This document shows positions 8,697 through 19,520 of a DNA stretch of 64,000 nt, one piece after another (positions within the stretch are counted from its first letter, which is position 1; each line of letters begins with the position of its first letter). This DNA comes from Desulfohalobiaceae bacterium S24 (GTDB lineage Bacteria > Desulfobacterota > Desulfovibrionia > Desulfovibrionales > Desulfothermaceae), in NCBI GenBank assembly GCA_011389765.1, contig JAABTT010000005.1, forward strand, positions 24,456 to 88,455, read 5' to 3'. Under the pieces are notes generated by a model, which saw only the letters and a program-made list of their open reading frames with translations, had not been told where the DNA came from and made no database searches. The position numbers were made by a program, and so were the translations under genes.

Positions 8697-9128
8697 GGAG
8701 ATTCGCGGAGATTTGCTCACAACATACCAAGGCGGAAATATACGACTTCAAAAAAAGCAGAGACTTGATGTCCCGAGCATGCAGGCCATGCAGCTGGATC
8801 TGCATTCCATCCAGGCGGAACCTTACGGAAAAAAAAACGGCAGGTGATGCTGTCTGATTTGCTTTTCGGGGGAAAGTTGCCTAAATGGCTCGGATTTGAT
8901 AAAAATCCCATTCCTCTGCCGGGCACTCGGCCCACGATCCTCCAGGGCCGGATTTTTCAAAGTCTGAATCGGACAAGGACCTTCAGTCCGTCCTATCGAC
9001 TTGTGGTCGATTTGAGTAGAGCGACCTTTTTTTCCAATATACCGGGCGTGGTCTCTGACTGGCGCTTTTTTGATTTGTATGCAACCACCCTGTCCAATTG
9101 GATAAATGGGGTCTATCAGGAGTTCTGA
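8697..9128 (+). pseudogene. Remnant of a penicillin-acylase-family (Ntn hydrolase) gene
   Basis: Two out-of-frame fragments resemble the C-terminal half of penicillin amidases. The first, ending before 8847, reads VPSMQAMQLDLHSIQAE, like the family's Asp-Met-x-x-x-Gln-Leu-Asp-x-x-Ser motif. The second (8844-9128) contains SYRLVVDLSRA and ends WRFFDLYATTLSNWINGVY, like the family's terminal region before the last strand. The catalytic Ser and the rest of the beta subunit are gone. A frameshift lies near 8845. This is a decayed gene inferred from pattern memory, not from an alignment. Confidence 0.5.
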
Positions 9129-10305
9129 AAATACAGTGAAAACTCCCATTTTTTTGAACAGCGCCAATAAAAAGATGTATCTCTTTCTCCTGGTCCTGAC
9201 CATAGCCGTCTTCACCGGTTTTCAGGGCTGGCGGACCCTGTTCAACAATTTTGCCGTGGAAGTGGCCCTGATTCAGGGCCACGAAGTCGGTCTTATTCAG
9301 TCGGTCAGGGAAATTCCGGGATTTCTGGCCCTTCTGGTGATATATCTTCTGTTTCTCTTTAAGGAGCACACCCTGGCCGCCCTGTCGGTTCTGGTCATGG
9401 GGCTGGGAGTCGGCTTGACCGGTTTTTTCCCCACATTTACCGGTCTGCTGATCACCACTCTGCTCATGTCCTTTGGTTTTCATTTTTTTGAAACGCTGAA
9501 TCAGTCGCTGACCCTGCAGTATTTCAGCATTCACCAGGCCCCGTTGGTCTTCGGACGCCTGCGCTCCATAGCTGCCGTCACGAGTATTCTGGTTGGTCTC
9601 GGGATCTTGGGATTGTCGGCTTTCTTTGATTATCAAATGATATTTGTGGTCCTGACGGCAGTGACCCTGACCGGCGGGTTGTGGTGCCTGTTTCAGGATC
9701 CTGTGGACCATGCCCTTCCCCTGCAGAAAAAAGAGATGATCTTCCGGAAGAAATACTGGCTGTTTTACCTGCTGACTTTTTTTGCCGGGGCCAGGCGGCA
9801 GATTTTTATTGCCTTTGCGGTGTTCCTTCTGGTCAAACACTTCCATTTTTCCATTCAGGCGGTGACCGTCCTGTTTGTCTTCAATCAGGCCGTGAATATA
9901 TTTGTGGCCCCCATGGTAGGACGGGCCATCAACCGCTTTGGGGAGAGACCGGTGCTCAGCGTGGAATATGGGGCCTTGATCCTGGTTTTTTTGACCTATG
10001 CCTATTCGCAGAGCGCCGTTTTGGTGGTCATCATGTATATTTTTGATCACATTGTCTTTAATTGCGCCATGGCCATTCGGACCTTTTTCCAAAAAATCGC
10101 CGCGCCTGAGGATATCGCTCCGAGCATGGCCATGGGCTTCACCATCAATCATATAGCCGCTGTGGTACTGCCGGTATTGGGCGGTTTTCTCTGGCTCTTC
10201 AACTACCAACTGGTTTTTCTCTGCGGGGTTCTGCTCAGTGTGTGCTCCCTGATTCTGGTTCAGGCTATTCCCGCGCGGGTTAAGCTCGCAGGCAAAATGC
10301 CCTGA
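9106..10305 (+). CDS. Major facilitator superfamily transporter
   Basis: A polytopic membrane protein of up to 399 residues with about twelve hydrophobic segments and the MFS layout of two six-helix halves: the Gly-rich stretch LVMGLGVGLTGFFPTF in helix 4, a cytoplasmic loop near residue 200 (LPLQKKEMIFRKKYW), and the second-half motif VGRAINRFGERP resembling MFS motif A. Substrate is unknown. The start is uncertain: the ATG at 9106 has no good ribosome-binding site and overlaps the penicillin-acylase remnant; starts at 9139 (GTG) or 9175 (ATG) would still keep the first helix. Confidence 0.75.
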   Translation: MGSIRSSENTVKTPIFLNSANKKMYLFLLVLTIAVFTGFQGWRTLFNNFAVEVALIQGHEVGLIQSVREIPGFLALLVIYLLFLFKEHTLAALSVLVMGLGVGLTGFFPTFTGLLITTLLMSFGFHFFETLNQSLTLQYFSIHQAPLVFGRLRSIAAVTSILVGLGILGLSAFFDYQMIFVVLTAVTLTGGLWCLFQDPVDHALPLQKKEMIFRKKYWLFYLLTFFAGARRQIFIAFAVFLLVKHFHFSIQAVTVLFVFNQAVNIFVAPMVGRAINRFGERPVLSVEYGALILVFLTYAYSQSAVLVVIMYIFDHIVFNCAMAIRTFFQKIAAPEDIAPSMAMGFTINHIAAVVLPVLGGFLWLFNYQLVFLCGVLLSVCSLILVQAIPARVKLAGKMP

Positions 10306-10379
10306 AGGCGCGATCAGAATTTATTGCCTTGAAAAGCCGACTTTGGGCCGAGCTGGGCCGTGCCTGGCGCCCAGTCGGG

Positions 10380-10408
10380 TTGACAACTGCAATTTGAAGT
10401 TTATAACT
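10380..10408 (+). promoter_or_regulatory. Candidate sigma-70 promoter of the tig-clpPX-lon block
   Basis: TTGACA at 10380-10385 and TATAAC (10402-10407) or ATAACT (10403-10408) with 16 or 17 bases between. It lies 110 bases before the trigger-factor ATG, in the only intergenic space ahead of this gene block. Confidence 0.6.
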
Positions 10409-10517
10409 TAGACAAGTCAAAAGGGGAGATGAATGGAGTGCTTGGGATCTTTGCCGTACGAGATCTTTTTGCATGTGCTAAGAAGAGACATTTTTATCAG
10501 TCAGGAGGAAAGACGAG

Positions 10518-11879
10518 ATGGAGTATCAGGTTGAGGATATAACCCCGGTCAAAAAGCAGGTTTCGGTTCAGGTTGGGGCCGAGGAAATCAATGCCGCTAT
10601 TCAGGCGGCTGTGGCCATGCAGCGCAAGGACTTGAAACTGTCGGGATTCCGAAAAGGCAAGGTCCCGGGGTCACTTGTCGAACAGAAATTCAAAAAAGAA
10701 ATTTACAGCCAGGCTACCCAGGATTTGTTGAATGTTCAGTTTTCACAGATTCTGGGCGAAATCGGCGTGCAGCCTCTGGGCGGCTTGGATGTGGACGCCG
10801 AACCCATCAGCCGGGACAGGGAATATAGCTATACGTTCAGTTTTGAGTTTTCCCCGGCTATCGATCTGCCGGAATATCACGGCCTTCAGGCCGAAAAACA
10901 AAAAAGGGACGTTCCGCAGCAGATGGTGGACATGAGCATAGAGCGGATACGTCGTGAAAAGAGCACCCTGGAAATCGTCAAAGAAGAGCGCTATCCCGGG
11001 GATGGCGATGTGGCGGTGATCGATTTTGCCGGTTTCAAGGACGGCCAGCCTTTAGAAGGAATCAAACAGGAAAAATTTGAACTGCCCTTGGGTGAAAATC
11101 AGACTTTGCCGGACTTTGAGGATCTTGTGAAAGGCTTGCTTCCCGGCCAAACCGGAGAAGGCGAGGTCAGGTTTCCGGATGACTTCATCAATCAGGATCT
11201 CGCCGGACAGACCGTGAATATGCAGGTCCAGTTGAATGTGATCAAAGAACGGATTCTCCCTGACGTGGATGCGGATTTGGCCCAAAAAGCGGGGGGTCAC
11301 GACAGCATGGAAGCCATGCGTCAACAAATAGAAAACAATTTTAAGCGTTATTTCGAAGATCTGGAAAAATCCAAGGTGCAGAAAAAACTCCTGGACCAGC
11401 TGAGTGCCCAGACTGACTTTACCTTGCCCGAGACCATGGTCAAGAGTCAGTTGGAGAATATGATCGAAAATAAAACCAAGCGTCTGGAGCAGGAAGGGAA
11501 AAGACTTGAATCTGAGGGAAGTCCTGAAGAAATTCGGGAAAAGCTCCGGCCGGAAGCCGAAGAGTTGGTGAAAAACCATTTGATTCTTTTGGAGATCGCC
11601 AGAAAGGAGGATCTCAGCGTTTCCTCCCAGGAGGTTGAGCAGTATTTGCATCAAACCGCTATCCAAAACGGACAGGATCCGGTTCAGATGAAGCAGTATT
11701 ATGAAGAAAACAATCTGATGTTTGCGTTGCGTGACAGCCAGCTGGCTGATAAGGCGGCGGATGTTCTTTATGCAAAGGCTGAATTAACGGAAATCGAGGC
11801 ACCTAGTCCGGATGCGTCCCGGGACGCGCCAAGCAATGAAGAGCAGAAAAACGATGAAGCCCAAGGGGGAAACAGCTGA
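10518..11879 (+). CDS. tig: Trigger factor (ribosome-associated chaperone and prolyl isomerase)
   Basis: Binds the ribosomal exit tunnel and shields nascent chains. The 453 residues show the three-part family architecture: the N-terminal ribosome-binding domain with the signature loop GFRKGKVP (residues about 45-52, on the L23 contact), a FKBP-type peptidyl-prolyl isomerase domain (about 155-240), and a long helical C-terminal domain; the last 25 residues are an acidic, disordered tail. AGGAGGAAAG stands before the ATG. clpP follows at once (ATG two bases after the stop), so the order tig-clpP-clpX-lon is preserved. Confidence 0.96.
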   Translation: MEYQVEDITPVKKQVSVQVGAEEINAAIQAAVAMQRKDLKLSGFRKGKVPGSLVEQKFKKEIYSQATQDLLNVQFSQILGEIGVQPLGGLDVDAEPISRDREYSYTFSFEFSPAIDLPEYHGLQAEKQKRDVPQQMVDMSIERIRREKSTLEIVKEERYPGDGDVAVIDFAGFKDGQPLEGIKQEKFELPLGENQTLPDFEDLVKGLLPGQTGEGEVRFPDDFINQDLAGQTVNMQVQLNVIKERILPDVDADLAQKAGGHDSMEAMRQQIENNFKRYFEDLEKSKVQKKLLDQLSAQTDFTLPETMVKSQLENMIENKTKRLEQEGKRLESEGSPEEIREKLRPEAEELVKNHLILLEIARKEDLSVSSQEVEQYLHQTAIQNGQDPVQMKQYYEENNLMFALRDSQLADKAADVLYAKAELTEIEAPSPDASRDAPSNEEQKNDEAQGGNS

Positions 11880-11880
11880 T

Positions 11881-12477
11881 ATGGCCACGATACCGATAGT
11901 CATAGAAAATACAGGACGAGGCGAACGGGCCTATGATATTTATTCCCGCTTGCTCAAAGACCGGATTATTCTCTTGGGGACTCCGATTGATGATTATGTT
12001 GCCAATTTGCTCTGCGCCCAGCTCCTTTTTCTGGAATCCGAGGATCCCAGCAAAGAAATAAATTTTTATATCAACAGTCCCGGAGGATCTGTGACGGCGG
12101 GACTCGCGGTGTATGATACCATTCAATATATATCGGCTTCAGTGGCCACCCTCTGCTTGGGCCAGGCCGCGAGCATGGCCGCGGTGCTTTTGGCCGCAGG
12201 AACGCCGGGGATGCGCTATGCTCTGCCCCACAGCCGGATTCTCCTGCACCAGCCCATGGGCGGTTTTCAGGGACAGGCCTCGGATATTGATATTCAGGCC
12301 AGGGAGATCATTCGTTTGAAAGGTGCTTTGAATGATATCCTTGCAGCACACACCAAACAGCCCCTGGAAAAAGTGGAGCAGGACACGGATCGTGATTATT
12401 TTATGGGTGCCAAGGAAGCGCTGAAGTACGGAGTAATTGATGAGGTCTTGACCTCGCGGAAAAACAATTCAGGATAA
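11881..12477 (+). CDS. clpP: ATP-dependent Clp protease proteolytic subunit
   Basis: Serine peptidase that assembles as a double heptamer and degrades proteins fed by ClpX. The 198 residues include the nucleophilic Ser in [14 protein letters not shown], the catalytic His in [11 protein letters not shown] and the Asp further on. The N-terminus ([23 protein letters not shown]) is the usual one. The ATG at 11881 is chosen because it gives this N-terminus; an earlier ATG at 11812 lies inside tig. The clpX start is five bases after the stop. Confidence 0.97.
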   Translation: MATIPIVIENTGRGERAYDIYSRLLKDRIILLGTPIDDYVANLLCAQLLFLESEDPSKEINFYINSPGGSVTAGLAVYDTIQYISASVATLCLGQAASMAAVLLAAGTPGMRYALPHSRILLHQPMGGFQGQASDIDIQAREIIRLKGALNDILAAHTKQPLEKVEQDTDRDYFMGAKEALKYGVIDEVLTSRKNNSG

Positions 12478-12482
12478 TTCCC

Positions 12483-13730
12483 ATGACTGAAGAGAAAGAT
12501 ACCACCACGGAACTGTGTTGTTCCTTTTGTTCCAAGTCCCAGGAAGAGGTGCAGCGTTTAATCGCCGGTCCGGATGTCTATATTTGCGACGAGTGTATTT
12601 CGCTGTGCAACGAGATCTTGACGCACGACAAAATCACGGAAGAGTCCGAAGCCGGAGGACTGCTGCCCCCATCGGAACTGAAAAAAGCTCTGGACGATCA
12701 TATCATCGGGCAGGAACAGGCCAAGCGTATTTTGTCGGTGGCTGTGTACAATCACTACAAGCGGGTCTACTATCACCAGACCGCTGTTCAGGATGTCACC
12801 CTGGACAAAAGCAATATCCTGCTCATCGGGCCGACCGGCTCCGGAAAAACCCTGCTGGCTCAGACTTTGGCCAGTATACTGAAAGTCCCTTTTGCGATTG
12901 CAGACGCGACCACCCTCACGGAGGCCGGATATGTGGGTGAAGATGTCGAAAATATATTGGTTCAGCTGCTGCAGAATGCGGACTACGATATTGATGCGGC
13001 TTCCAAGGGCATTGTGTATGTTGATGAAATCGATAAGATTTCCAAGAAGTCCGACAGCGCCTCGATTACCAGGGACGTCTCCGGAGAAGGGGTGCAGCAG
13101 GCTCTTTTGAAGATCATGGAAGGAACGGAAGCCTCCATCCCCCCAAAGGGGGGACGAAAGCACCCCCAGCAGGAGTACATCAAGCTGAACACCTCGAACA
13201 TTCTCTTTATTATGGGCGGGGCTTTCATCAATCTGGACACGATCATTCAGCAGCGGACCAAAGGCCGGGCCATGGGTTTTGGGGCTGAGCTTGGCGGAAT
13301 CAATAAAGGAAAATTAGGGGATGTTCTACGGATGAGCCAGCCCGAGGATCTTATAAAATTTGGCTTGATTCCTGAATTTGTGGGACGCATTCCGGTTCTT
13401 GCCGCTTTGGATGAACTTGAAGAGGAAGATTTGGTCAGGATTTTGACGGAGCCGGTGAATGCTCTGGTCAAGCAGTATCAGAAACTCTTTGAGCTGGATA
13501 AGGTCACCTTGCGTTTTTCTCGGAACGCCCTGAAGGCCATAGCCCGTTTGGCCATGGAACGTAAAACCGGGGCGCGGGGATTGCGGAGCGTGATGGAGGC
13601 CATGATGCTGGATATCATGTACCGGCTGCCATCCTTGAAAGGGGTGCAGGAGTGCGTGATCAATCGGGCCATGGTTGACAATGGAGCCGAACCCCTGCTC
13701 ATTTATGAACAGGAGGCCAAAACCGCTTAA
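12483..13730 (+). CDS. clpX: ATP-dependent Clp protease ATP-binding subunit ClpX
   Basis: AAA+ unfoldase that recognises tagged proteins and feeds ClpP. The 415 residues start with the zinc-binding domain (CCSFC and the second pair CDEC), followed by Walker [11 protein letters not shown], Walker B VYVDEIDK, the GYVG pore loop (AGYVGED) and the ClpP-docking loop, here MGFG in place of the usual IGF. Sensor-2 (TGARGLRS) is present. It is part of the tig-clpP-clpX-lon array; a short GC-rich inverted repeat (about 13740-13772) separates it from lon. Confidence 0.97.
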   Translation: MTEEKDTTTELCCSFCSKSQEEVQRLIAGPDVYICDECISLCNEILTHDKITEESEAGGLLPPSELKKALDDHIIGQEQAKRILSVAVYNHYKRVYYHQTAVQDVTLDKSNILLIGPTGSGKTLLAQTLASILKVPFAIADATTLTEAGYVGEDVENILVQLLQNADYDIDAASKGIVYVDEIDKISKKSDSASITRDVSGEGVQQALLKIMEGTEASIPPKGGRKHPQQEYIKLNTSNILFIMGGAFINLDTIIQQRTKGRAMGFGAELGGINKGKLGDVLRMSQPEDLIKFGLIPEFVGRIPVLAALDELEEEDLVRILTEPVNALVKQYQKLFELDKVTLRFSRNALKAIARLAMERKTGARGLRSVMEAMMLDIMYRLPSLKGVQECVINRAMVDNGAEPLLIYEQEAKTA

Positions 13731-13783
13731 AAAAAATATATATTTGCTGCCGCTTCGGCCGCAAATATCATCGGAGGAGATAT

Positions 13784-16234
13784 ATGACTGACAAAACACT
13801 CAGGATCGGAGATCCCGAAGGGAGCAATACGATCCCTTTGATGACGCTTCGCGAAGTGGTTATGTTTCCCAAGACCATTGCTCCCCTGTACGTTGGTCGC
13901 AAAGCTTCCATCCAGGCTGTGGAGCAGGCCTTGGAACAGTACGAGAAAAAGATTTTTCTGGTGACTCAAAGAGATCCGGCCGACGAACAGCCGACCTGTG
14001 ACAATCTCTTCGATGTCGGAGTGGTCTGTAAAATTCTCCAGATGCTGCGCATGCCCGACGGAACCATCAAGGTGCTGTTCGAAGGGTTGTACAGGGCCGG
14101 ATGGAAAGGCGAGGATCCTCTGTTCCAAGAGGATCAATCCTTCCCCTTGGTGCGGGTTGAGAAGATTGCCGAAGCCAAGGCCGGCGGGACGGAGAGCACC
14201 GCATTGATCAATCTTGTGCAGAAGGCCGTGAAAAAGTTTTCGCAAATCAATAAAAAAATGACCAAAGAGGTGGTCAAAACATTCAACAGCATTGAAGACC
14301 CGGGACGCCTGGCCGACATGATCATGTCCCATCTGAAGGTGGATTTCCAGAAGGCACAGAAAGTTCTGGAAACTTTGGACCCTATGTCCCGTCTGGAGGA
14401 GGCTTACGCTTTGCTGCTCAATCAGATTGAGTATTCAGAGACCGAGCAGAAGATCAACTCCAGAGTGAAGGAGCAGGTAGAATCCAATCAGAAGAACTAC
14501 TATCTCAATGAGCAGCTCAAGGCTATTCAAAAAGAGATGGGAACAGAGATGGACGCCGGGGCAGAAGCCGATGAGCTGCTGGAACGTCTCGAAGCCAAAG
14601 AAATGCCTGAAGAGGCCAAAGAAAAAGGGCGCAAGGAGATCGCTAAAATCAAGCAGATTCCCCCGTCTTCTGCCGAATATACAGTGGTCAGAAATTATGT
14701 GGATTGCATCCTTGATCTGCCCTGGAATACACTCAAAGAGACGAGCCGGGATATTGATCAGGCCGCCAAAATCCTGGATGAAGACCATTTTGGTCTGGAA
14801 AAGCCGAAAGAGCGGATTCTGGAATATTTGGCGGTTCAGACCCTGGTGGAAAAGCTGCAGGGACAGATTCTCTGTTTTGTGGGCCCTCCAGGGGTCGGCA
14901 AGACCTCCCTGGCCCGTTCCATCTCCAGGGCCACGGATCGCGAGTTCGTCCGTCTGTCCCTGGGAGGGGTCCGGGATGAGGCTGAAATCAGGGGTCACAG
15001 GCGGACCTATATCGGAGCGCTGCCCGGGAAGATCCTGCAGTCCTTGAAAAGAAAAGAGTACAACAATCCGGTTGTATGTCTTGATGAAGTGGATAAGATG
15101 AGTACGGATTTTCGCGGCGATCCCTCCTCCGCTCTGCTGGAGGTTCTGGATCCGGAGCAGAATTATGCCTTCAGCGATCATTATCTTGACCTGGATTATG
15201 ATCTTTCCAATGTGTTTTTTATCACTACGGCCAATACCCTGCAGACCATTCCCTGGGCCCTTCGGGACAGAATGGAGATCATTCGTCTGCCCGGGTATCT
15301 GGAAACGGAAAAAATGAAAATCGCCCGTTCTTTCCTCCTGCCCAAACAACTGGAACGGCACGGTTTGCAGGAAGACCAGGTCCATATCTCAGACGGAGCG
15401 GTTCAGGACGTGATTCAGCGCTACACCCGCGAGGCCGGAGTTCGCAACATGGAGCGCGAGCTGGCCTCTATCTATCGGAAGGTCGCTAAGAAGATCGTCC
15501 GGGACGATGCGGGCGGGTCCCGGGTTCTGGTGAATAAAAACAGCGTGCATACCTACCTTGGCGTGCCCAGATATCGCTTTGAGGAGCGGGAAGAAAAAGC
15601 CAGGGTCGGATTGAGCATCGGTCTGGCCTGGACGGAAATGGGCGGTGAACTCCTGATGATCGAGGCGGTAGTCATGTCCGGGACCGGCAAGATTGAAGTC
15701 ACCGGAACCATAGGCGATGTCATGCAGGAATCAGCCAAAGCCGCCCTGAGTTATATTCGCTCCCGGGCCAATCTTTTCGGATTGCGGCCGGAGTTTTATA
15801 AGGAGGTGGATATCCATCTTCACATTCCGGAAGGGGCTACGCCCAAAGACGGACCTTCAGCCGGAATCACCATGAGCTCCGCCCTTGTTTCGGCCTTGTT
15901 GAATATCCCGGTGGACAATGATGTGGCCATGACCGGAGAGATCACCCTTCGAGGCCGGGTGCTGCCCATCGGCGGCTTGCGGGAAAAATTGCTGGCGGCC
16001 CATCGAGGACGGGTTTCCAAAGTGATCATTCCCAAGGAAAACAACAAGGATCTGAAGGAAGTTCCCCGGGAAATCCTGCGGGATCTGGAGATCATTCAGG
16101 TTGAGCATATGGATGAAGTCCTGCCCCAGGCGCTGATTGATGTCCAAGCAACGGAAATCTTCTGCGGACAGGGAGTCGATCTTGCTCTGCTCAACAGCCT
16201 GCGTATGGACGAGCATCGCCTGCAACGGCATTGA
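13784..16234 (+). CDS. lon: ATP-dependent protease Lon
   Basis: Homo-oligomeric AAA+ serine protease for damaged and regulatory proteins. The 816 residues contain the LonN substrate-binding domain (about 15-210), a coiled-coil linker (about 215-300), the AAA+ module with Walker [11 protein letters not shown] and Walker [10 protein letters not shown], and the C-terminal protease domain with the catalytic Ser in [11 protein letters not shown] and the Lys some 43 residues later. GGAGGAGA precedes the ATG. A strong hairpin ends the block at 16234-16283. Confidence 0.97.
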   Translation: MTDKTLRIGDPEGSNTIPLMTLREVVMFPKTIAPLYVGRKASIQAVEQALEQYEKKIFLVTQRDPADEQPTCDNLFDVGVVCKILQMLRMPDGTIKVLFEGLYRAGWKGEDPLFQEDQSFPLVRVEKIAEAKAGGTESTALINLVQKAVKKFSQINKKMTKEVVKTFNSIEDPGRLADMIMSHLKVDFQKAQKVLETLDPMSRLEEAYALLLNQIEYSETEQKINSRVKEQVESNQKNYYLNEQLKAIQKEMGTEMDAGAEADELLERLEAKEMPEEAKEKGRKEIAKIKQIPPSSAEYTVVRNYVDCILDLPWNTLKETSRDIDQAAKILDEDHFGLEKPKERILEYLAVQTLVEKLQGQILCFVGPPGVGKTSLARSISRATDREFVRLSLGGVRDEAEIRGHRRTYIGALPGKILQSLKRKEYNNPVVCLDEVDKMSTDFRGDPSSALLEVLDPEQNYAFSDHYLDLDYDLSNVFFITTANTLQTIPWALRDRMEIIRLPGYLETEKMKIARSFLLPKQLERHGLQEDQVHISDGAVQDVIQRYTREAGVRNMERELASIYRKVAKKIVRDDAGGSRVLVNKNSVHTYLGVPRYRFEEREEKARVGLSIGLAWTEMGGELLMIEAVVMSGTGKIEVTGTIGDVMQESAKAALSYIRSRANLFGLRPEFYKEVDIHLHIPEGATPKDGPSAGITMSSALVSALLNIPVDNDVAMTGEITLRGRVLPIGGLREKLLAAHRGRVSKVIIPKENNKDLKEVPREILRDLEIIQVEHMDEVLPQALIDVQATEIFCGQGVDLALLNSLRMDEHRLQRH

Positions 16235-16283
16235 GGCAAAATCTGCCTGATCTTTTCAGGCAGATTTTGCCTGGAATTTTTTT
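16234..16283 (+). terminator. Intrinsic terminator after lon
   Basis: A perfect 16-bp stem (16234-16249 with 16257-16272, loop 7 bases) overlaps the lon stop codon and is followed by a run of seven T at 16277-16283. Confidence 0.8.
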
Positions 16284-16334
16284 CTGAACTCGAGAGTCAT
16301 AAGTTTTTCCGCCTGTGGAGGAGGGGAGAATCTG

Positions 16335-17522
16335 ATGTATGAACACCTGCAGGACAAGTTGCGAAAGGAACTGGAGCAGATCAAATCAGGCGGACTGTAC
16401 AAGGACGAGCGCGTCCTGACCACCCCCCAGAATGCCCGGGTTGGGGTGAGAGGAGGCCGAGAGGTCCTCAATATGTGCGCCAACAATTACCTGGGCCTCT
16501 CCGATCATCCGGAGGTCGTTGCCGCGGCCCGGGAAGCTCTGGATCAATGGGGCTACGGCCTGTCATCGGTCAGGTTTATCTGCGGGACCCAGGAGGTGCA
16601 CAAAGCGCTGGAAAACGCGGTCAGCACCTTTTTACAGACCGAGGATACCCTCCTGTATACTTCCTGTTTCGACGCCAACACCGGCTTGTTCGAGACCCTG
16701 CTCGGGCCGGAGGACGCCGTTCTCAGCGATGCACTCAATCACGCTTCGATTATCGACGGAATACGTCTGTGCAAGGCCAGGCGCTTCCGCTATACAAACA
16801 ATGATCTGCGCGATCTCGAGGAAAAATTGCAGCAGGCCGGCGACTGTCGAATCAAAATGATCGCCACGGACGGGGTCTTTTCCATGGACGGCACGATCGC
16901 CGATTTAGAGGGCATTTGCGACCTGGCGGAGCAGCACGAAGCCCTGGTCATGGTGGATGATTCCCATGCCATTGGCTTCATGGGGGCTTCGGGCCGGGGG
17001 ACCCCGGAACACTGTTCAGTGATGCAACGAGTGGATATTCTGACCGGGACCTTCGGCAAGGCCCTGGGCGGGGCCAGCGGCGGCTACACCAGCGGCCGGA
17101 AGGAAATTGTGGATTTTCTGCGGCAGCGCTCCAGGCCCTACCTCTTCTCCAATACCTTGGCCCCGATGATCGCCGGAGGCTCCCTCAAAGCCATCGAGCT
17201 TTTGAGGCGAAGCACCGATCTCCGGGACCGCTTGGAATCCAATACCCGCTATTTCCGGCAGGGCATGACGGAGCTGGGTTTTGCAATCCGGCCGGGGACG
17301 CATCCCATCGTGCCCATTATGCTCGGGGACGCGGTTCTGGCCCAGCAGATGGCGGCCGGGCTCCTGGAGAACGGGGTGTATGTGGTCGGATTTTCCTATC
17401 CAGTGGTGCCCATGGGCCAGGCCCGGATCCGGGTGCAGATCAGCGCGGCTCATACCAGAGAAGATCTGGACTTTGCCATGCAGCAATTCAAAAAGGTGGA
17501 CGAGGCATTGAAGAGCGGTTAA
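16335..17522 (+). CDS. kbl: Glycine C-acetyltransferase (2-amino-3-ketobutyrate CoA ligase)
   Basis: PLP-dependent alpha-oxoamine synthase that cleaves 2-amino-3-oxobutyrate with CoA to glycine and acetyl-CoA in threonine breakdown. The 395 residues contain the Schiff-base Lys in [13 protein letters not shown], the PLP-contacting [10 protein letters not shown] and the family stretch [12 protein letters not shown] near the N-terminus. Length and motifs match Kbl better than BioF. The usual partner tdh (threonine dehydrogenase) is absent. GGAGGAGGGGAG lies before the ATG. The gene sits just ahead of the methylamine island, where glycine could be an end product of betaine demethylation; that link is inference. 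Confidence 0.88.
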   Translation: MYEHLQDKLRKELEQIKSGGLYKDERVLTTPQNARVGVRGGREVLNMCANNYLGLSDHPEVVAAAREALDQWGYGLSSVRFICGTQEVHKALENAVSTFLQTEDTLLYTSCFDANTGLFETLLGPEDAVLSDALNHASIIDGIRLCKARRFRYTNNDLRDLEEKLQQAGDCRIKMIATDGVFSMDGTIADLEGICDLAEQHEALVMVDDSHAIGFMGASGRGTPEHCSVMQRVDILTGTFGKALGGASGGYTSGRKEIVDFLRQRSRPYLFSNTLAPMIAGGSLKAIELLRRSTDLRDRLESNTRYFRQGMTELGFAIRPGTHPIVPIMLGDAVLAQQMAAGLLENGVYVVGFSYPVVPMGQARIRVQISAAHTREDLDFAMQQFKKVDEALKSG

Positions 17523-17644
17523 GGGGGGAAGGAACGCGGAGTGCGGAGTGCGGAAGGGGGAAGGAGGAAAGAAGGCGAGAAAGGGACCGGCAGATAGGCA
17601 AACAGGCCCAGCAATAAACCGGAAAACCGACAAAAGGGAAGGGT

Positions 17645-19117
17645 ATGGGCAGCGAGCTCAAAAAAATTCATGCTGCTTCGGTTCGACTCCTGGAAGAGAT
17701 CGGGATTAAGCTTCACCATCCTGAGGTCTTGGAGCGCATCGCCGGGTTCGGGATCAAAGTCGAAGGGCAGACCGCCTATTTTACGGAAAAACAGCTCAGG
17801 CACTGGGTGAATCTGGCGCCTGGCCGTTTCACCCTCTCGGCTCTTAATCCTGAACATGACATGTTTGTCGGCGGGGACAGCATTGAATATGCCGCGGGAT
17901 ACGGAGCTCCGACCATAGTGGATCCCGAAGGCAACCGCCGGGCCGCCTTGATGGAAGACTATATCCAGTTTCTCAAGCTGGTCAATCAAAGCCCTTATTT
18001 TCATCTGAACGGCGGCATACTGGTCCAGCCCATGGATCTTCTGGATCTCCCCTGCTTTCCAACCATGCTCTATGCCTCAATCCTGTATTCAGACAAGTGC
18101 CTCATGGGTTTTCAAAGCAATCGCAGGACCATGGAACAGCTTATGGACATGGTGGCCATTTGCTTCGGCGGCAAGGACAAACTTCTGGAACAGCCCCGGC
18201 TGATCTCCATGATCAGCACTATGAGCCCCCTGCAGGTGGATTCCGAGGCCCTGGACACCCTCCTGGTCTGTGCCGGCTGCCGGCAGCCGGTGATCATCTC
18301 GCCGGGACCGGCCGCCGGGAGCACCGGTCCGGTTACCATGGCCGGCAATGTCTCCCTGGCCAATGCCGAGGCCCTGGCGGTCATCGCCATATCCCAGATG
18401 ATCCAGCCTGGGACCCCTGTGGTCTATGGTCTGCAGTCCACGTCGGCCGATCTGAGAAGCGGGGGCATTTCCATCGGGTCTCCGGCCTATTCCATCCAGG
18501 CTGCCTATTGCGCCCGACTGGCCAGGATGTACGGCATCCCCAGCCGAACCGGGGGCACGAACAACGACGCCAAGGGCGTGTCCGTGCAAAGCGGGTATGA
18601 AAGCATGTTCTCCATGCTCAACGCCTGCCTGCACAACGTCAACCTTATTGTGCAAAGCGCGGGTATGCTGGACTCCTACGCAGCCACGTCCTATGAGCAG
18701 TTTATGGTTGATCTGGAGATCATCAGCATGATTGAATTCTATCTCCAGGGCCTGGAGACGGACCAGGACTCCTTTGCCTTTGATGTGATCAAAAGTGTGG
18801 GCTCCGGGGGGGAATTTCTCAGCTCGGAGCACACCCTGCTGCATTTCCGGACCGATACCTGGAATCCCCTGATCGGCCTGCGCGGCAACATCAAGGGCAT
18901 GACCCCCAATGAAAAATTCCTGTTCAATATCAATAAGGCCATGAACGGCATGCTGGAATCCTATGAGAAACCGCCCTATGACCCGGCGATGATCGCATCC
19001 CTGGAGAACTATCTCATTCAGGACGTAGGGCTGGATCAGGAAGTTCTGACCTCGATCCGGGGGGACAGGCCATCCCGAAATATCGATGACGGCGAGAATT
19101 CGCCGAGGGCGGCCTGA
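17645..19117 (+). CDS. MttB-superfamily methyltransferase, non-pyrrolysine (homologue 1)
   Basis: TIM-barrel methyltransferase of the trimethylamine methyltransferase superfamily, which moves a methyl group from a quaternary or tertiary amine to a corrinoid protein. The 490 residues show the family hallmarks: YGAPTIVDPEGNRRAAL near residue 90, the ISTMSPLQ segment and STGPVTMAGNVSLANAEAL. At the position of pyrrolysine in MttB stands Asn306 (in GGTNNDAK), so this is a sense-only homologue like the glycine-betaine (MtgB), proline-betaine or carnitine enzymes; its substrate is unknown. It begins 122 bases after kbl behind GGGAAGGG. A hairpin-ended repeat starts four bases after the stop. Confidence 0.85.
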   Translation: MGSELKKIHAASVRLLEEIGIKLHHPEVLERIAGFGIKVEGQTAYFTEKQLRHWVNLAPGRFTLSALNPEHDMFVGGDSIEYAAGYGAPTIVDPEGNRRAALMEDYIQFLKLVNQSPYFHLNGGILVQPMDLLDLPCFPTMLYASILYSDKCLMGFQSNRRTMEQLMDMVAICFGGKDKLLEQPRLISMISTMSPLQVDSEALDTLLVCAGCRQPVIISPGPAAGSTGPVTMAGNVSLANAEALAVIAISQMIQPGTPVVYGLQSTSADLRSGGISIGSPAYSIQAAYCARLARMYGIPSRTGGTNNDAKGVSVQSGYESMFSMLNACLHNVNLIVQSAGMLDSYAATSYEQFMVDLEIISMIEFYLQGLETDQDSFAFDVIKSVGSGGEFLSSEHTLLHFRTDTWNPLIGLRGNIKGMTPNEKFLFNINKAMNGMLESYEKPPYDPAMIASLENYLIQDVGLDQEVLTSIRGDRPSRNIDDGENSPRAA

Positions 19118-19120
19118 TTC

Positions 19121-19468
19121 AATAATTATGTCTCAGCCTTGCCAGCGGCAAGGCTGAGACATAATTATTTGATTTTTATTACAATACACGACCAAGCTTT
19201 TATGCTATTCATCTTAAATCCATGACTGCCAGTTTGATCAGTGAAGAAACTTGATTTTTCTTTCTCCGTCACCCCGGCGGAGGCCGGGGTCCAGCTTTTT
19301 CAGTCTGGATTCCGGCCTCCGCCGGAATGACGGAGGAGGTGACCAAAAGTTTCTTCATTGATCAAACTGGCAGTCGCTGTATTGAACATTTGCGACAGAG
19401 CTTTATCGTATATTATAAATTATTTCTAATAGTTATGTGTCAGCTTTGCCAGAGGCAAAGTTGACATC
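19121..19468. repeat. Complete symmetric hairpin-ended repeat element (copy B)
   Basis: An element of about 348 bp with inverted symmetry. The left end is a perfect 23-bp stem (19121-19143 with 19147-19169, 3-base loop); the right end is a 13-bp stem (about 19438-19450 with 19454-19466). Inside, the arm 19224-19252 (GACTGCCAGTTTGATCAGTG and on) recurs inverted at 19347-19375 with one mismatch. The centre (about 19264-19335) holds a further inverted pair with the CCGTCA...CCGGCGGAGGCCGG word common in intergenic repeats. It contains no gene and fills the gap between homologue 1 and the racemase-like gene. Confidence 0.8.
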
Positions 19469-19520
19469 TGAAACAAGCCCCCCGTTTTTGCATTTTCTCA
19501 GCCCGTGAGAAGGATAACAC

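Noticed and set aside
8983..10209. Long minus-strand frame (408 codons) opposite the MFS gene
   Set aside because: Composition is His/Gln/Gly/Asp-rich and low in hydrophobics, typical of the antisense of a membrane-protein gene; the plus-strand frame has a clear MFS pattern.
10310..10380. tRNA-like GC-rich fold before tig
   Set aside because: It lacks a T-loop and an acceptor pairing; no tRNA was found in the window.
19121..19468. Repeat copy B as a CRISPR array
   Set aside because: It is one palindromic element without regularly spaced direct repeats and spacers.
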